Below are positions 14,809 to 16,308 of a DNA stretch of 16,308 nt, piece after piece. The first letter of the stretch is position 1. Each line of letters starts with the position of its first letter. The position numbers and the translations under genes were made by a program. The notes beneath the pieces are model-generated. The model saw only the letters and a list, made by a program, of their open reading frames with translations, had not been told where the DNA came from and ran no database searches. This DNA is from Latescibacteria bacterium UBA6620. GTDB taxonomy: Bacteria > Latescibacterota > UBA2968. The DNA lies in NCBI GenBank assembly GCA_002433075.1, contig DJHM01000028.1, positions 1 to 16,308 on the forward strand, written 5' to 3'.

Positions 14809-15159
14809 CCGCCGACTCAGCCCCAGAACCCCATCCAGCCCGGGTTGCGCCCACACGGGCCCCGCGACCATCATCTCAACCAGAACCCAAAAGAAAGGTA
14901 TCCGAAGTTCCACAACCGCTGGCGTTGCAAACCCGCTGCCACTGCGCCCACGAAATCGAATGTTTGTCTATTTCATTGTTAATGAATGGCTTACCGTGGG
15001 ACATGATGCCCACCTCAATTTCACCAGATCGTTGGCATCCGTCACAGGCGTCCCTCCCCATCACACCTGGTCCGCACGAATCGAGACAACACTGAACCTC
15101 TACCAGGTTCAGGTGTATCATAAAGGCGAGCGGGACTCACCCTTTTTGCCGGAGTTGTC
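14809..15159. other. Divergent intergenic region with leader hairpins
   Basis: About 350 bp between the minus-strand winged-helix-like gene and the sigma-factor gene, shorter if the former starts at 14913. It holds a short symmetric site, TTCATT and AATGAA around GTT (14972-14986), and the competing helices at 15063-15116. No -35/-10 pair of good quality was found for either direction; an ECF-type promoter could be missed by eye. Confidence 0.45.
15063..15116 (+). promoter_or_regulatory. Competing RNA helices in the sigma-factor leader
   Basis: CTGAACCT (15092-15099) and AGGTTCAG (15105-15112) form a perfect eight-pair stem with a five-base loop. ACCTGGT (15065-15071) can pair instead with ACCAGGT (15102-15108), using the same 3' arm, and ACACCTG with CAGGTGT (15110-15116). 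The two folds exclude each other. The ribosome site of the sigma gene (GGAG, 15151-15154) lies about 40 bases downstream. Pairing is seen in the sequence; whether it is transcribed and regulatory is inferred. Confidence 0.35.
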
Positions 15160-15765
15160 TTGAGGCTGTTCCAATCCGATCTGTCAGAGCTGGCCGACGA
15201 AGCGTTGATGCGCCGCATTCAGCGCGGCAACGAACGCGCACTCGAGGTCCTCTACGAGCGCTACAGTCTTCGACTCGTCAACTATTTCCACCGGATGCTT
15301 GGCGGAGATCACGACAAGGCGCAGGACTTTCCGCAGGACCTCTTCCTCCGACTCGTAAAGCGTCCCGAGGCCTTTGACACCGGGCGACCGTTCTCGACCT
15401 GGATCTTCGCCGTTGCCCACAATATGTGTAAGAACGATTACCGTCGACTGGAGGTCCGGTCCAGAGACTCGACCGTCGCCGAACTCCAGCAGGTGCTGCA
15501 GGCCCCCTCCGTGAACGACCTCGACCAGGCCATCGACGGGCGCGCATTCAGAGAGGCCGTCGTCGAAGCCCTCGCGGCTTTCGATCCCGATCAGAGGACG
15601 ACCTTCCTCCTCCGTTATCAGGAGAACCGTTCGATTCGCGAAATCGGTCAAGCCATCGACTGCTCGGAGGGAACCGTTAAGTCCAGACTCTTCTACACTA
15701 CCAGAAAGCTCGCCCGGATGCTCGAGGCGCTCAACCCCTACGCACCGGAATGCACGACGGAGTAA
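15160..15765 (+). CDS. ECF-type RNA polymerase sigma factor
   Basis: A group 4 sigma factor of 201 residues that should direct RNA polymerase to a specific gene set. Region 2 spans about 14-97: LMRRIQRGNERALEVLYERY, DHDKAQDFPQDLFLRLV and FSTWIFAVAHNMCKNDYRR, with the region 2.4 basic-aromatic helix. Region 4 spans about 137-190: FDPDQRTTFLLRYQENRSIR, EIGQAIDCSEGTVKSRLF and YTTRKLARML, a helix-turn-helix that reads the -35. No SigA-type regions 1 or 3 are present. The start is TTG at 15160, backed by GGAG five bases upstream; no ATG lies before region 2. A small single-pass membrane protein gene begins five bases after its stop, the usual place of an anti-sigma factor. The regulon cannot be predicted. 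Confidence 0.92.
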   Translation: MRLFQSDLSELADEALMRRIQRGNERALEVLYERYSLRLVNYFHRMLGGDHDKAQDFPQDLFLRLVKRPEAFDTGRPFSTWIFAVAHNMCKNDYRRLEVRSRDSTVAELQQVLQAPSVNDLDQAIDGRAFREAVVEALAAFDPDQRTTFLLRYQENRSIREIGQAIDCSEGTVKSRLFYTTRKLARMLEALNPYAPECTTE

Positions 15766-15770
15766 GAAAA

Positions 15771-16145
15771 ATGAACGAATTCATCACTCGACTGACAGAC
15801 GCCCTCGACCTTCGACGAAGTGCCGACATTACGCCGGATCCGGAGACCCTGCCGAAACTGAAGTCTGAACTCCGGGCGCGTCACAGCCTTTCAGGCCAGA
15901 TGAATCGGAACGCCTTCGCGGCGCCTCCCATCGGTTCCTTCGGTGCCATCGTGGCCGCCGCATCGATCGTCCTTTTCGCCCTCGTCGAGCCCGACGATCT
16001 CACGACTCGGCCCGGAGCATCCGCGCTGACTTTCGCCCGTGCCGATTCCGGTGTCTACGTCGACTCCGTTCTGATTCTGCCCTCCATCGAAGTCGTTCTT
16101 TCCGACAGCCTGACCAGCACAGCCGCCGACTCCACGGCGCTGTGA
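15771..16145 (+). CDS. Small single-pass membrane protein, possible anti-sigma factor
   Basis: Of 124 residues, the first 50 are charged (FITRLTDALDLRRSADITPD, then LKSELRARHSLSGQ), followed by one membrane segment at about 56-72 (SFGAIVAAASIVLFALV), and a C-terminal tail rich in Asp, Ser and Thr that would lie outside the membrane. It has no cysteine at all, so it lacks the HxxxCxxC zinc motif of many anti-sigma factors. Its position directly behind an ECF sigma gene, with GGAG overlapping the sigma stop codon and eight bases before ATG 15771, suggests a partner of the sigma factor. No sequence family was recognised, so the anti-sigma role rests on position and topology only. An in-frame ATG at 15750 inside the sigma gene is the less likely start. 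Confidence 0.7.
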   Translation: MNEFITRLTDALDLRRSADITPDPETLPKLKSELRARHSLSGQMNRNAFAAPPIGSFGAIVAAASIVLFALVEPDDLTTRPGASALTFARADSGVYVDSVLILPSIEVVLSDSLTSTAADSTAL

Positions 16146-16179
16146 ATCCGTCTCGCGGCCGGCCGACCCCCCAATCATA

Positions 16180-16208
16180 TTGACGTGTTCGGCCGATACG
16201 GATAAGTT
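16180..16208 (+). promoter_or_regulatory. Possible promoter for the FAD oxidoreductase gene
   Basis: TTGACG (16180-16185) matches five of six -35 bases; 17 bases later TAAGTT (16203-16208) is a poor -10. If used, transcription would start almost at the ATG (16218), giving a very short or absent leader, and indeed no ribosome site is visible there. Weak. Confidence 0.3.
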
Positions 16209-16217
16209 TGGCCGCGA

Positions 16218-16308
16218 ATGACGTCCTCCTCCACCGACTCATCTTACGACCTCATCATCGTTGGCGGGGGGCCCGCCGGTGCGGTAGCCGCCCTCTACGC
16301 CCGCCGAT
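16218..16308 (+). CDS. FAD-dependent oxidoreductase, N-terminus only
   Basis: Only 30 residues lie in the window. After a Ser-rich lead, YDLIIVGGGPAGAVAALYAR is the Rossmann dinucleotide-binding fold with GxGxxG that binds FAD in geranylgeranyl reductase-like, halogenase-like and related flavoproteins. The group cannot be narrowed with so little sequence. The ATG at 16218 gives the normal distance of about ten residues to the glycine motif. No ribosome site is seen before it. Confidence 0.8.
   Translation, partial: MTSSSTDSSYDLIIVGGGPAGAVAALYARR

Noticed and set aside
14996..15013. GTGGG and CCCAC around an eight-base loop as a regulatory site
   Set aside because: Five-base arms arise often by chance in GC-rich DNA and nothing else supports it.

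Overview
The window is GC-rich, gene-dense bacterial chromosome with no phage, insertion-sequence, CRISPR, rRNA or tRNA signature that I can see. Undecaprenyl-diphosphate synthase next to CDP-diglyceride synthase, an AddAB recombination pair, a VapBC module and an ECF sigma factor all say Bacteria. The ECF factor (with FDTGRPFSTWIFAVAHNMCKNDYRR-like wording, split here around residues 72-96) reminds me of lineages around Bacteroidota/Rhodothermota or Latescibacterota, but the phylum cannot be settled from the sequence alone. Non-ATG starts are common (TTG for cdsA and the sigma factor, GTG for the HAD gene and addA).

Layout. (1) 1-1312, minus strand: uppS then cdsA (cut by the window edge), driven by a good sigma70-type promoter at 1350-1378. 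(2) 1467-3013, plus strand: a pentapeptide-repeat protein and a HAD-family phosphatase whose frame is broken once. (3) About 3113-9291: addB and addA, overlapping, the two subunits of a helicase-nuclease for double-strand-break repair; the addB start is not where an ordinary start codon lies. (4) 9375 to about 11346: vapB, vapC and an RtcB-type RNA ligase packed with overlapping stops and starts behind an inverted-repeat operator; rtcB is broken by two one-base losses. A four-helix membrane protein of unknown role follows at 11310. (5) 11969-13402: an arylsulfotransferase-like beta-propeller protein without a signal peptide, then a palindromic terminator, then a QueD/PTPS-family enzyme and a bidirectional terminator. 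(6) 14084-14808, minus strand: a winged-helix-like protein of unknown role and a DUF2007-like small protein. (7) 15160-16145, plus strand: an ECF sigma factor and a small single-pass membrane protein, then the first 30 residues of an FAD-dependent oxidoreductase at the edge.

The most interesting unit is the vapB-vapC-rtcB cassette: an RNA-cutting toxin gene whose stop codon overlaps the start codon of an RNA ligase gene. Known chemistry argues against simple cut-and-reseal by the same pair (VapC leaves 3'-OH/5'-phosphate ends, RtcB needs 2',3'-cyclic phosphate or 3'-phosphate with 5'-OH), so the pairing is either functional in a less direct way or a chance operon. A second theme is sequence quality: three reading-frame breaks, all curable by adding one base and all with intact catalytic residues on both sides, suggest one-base losses in the assembly rather than decayed genes.
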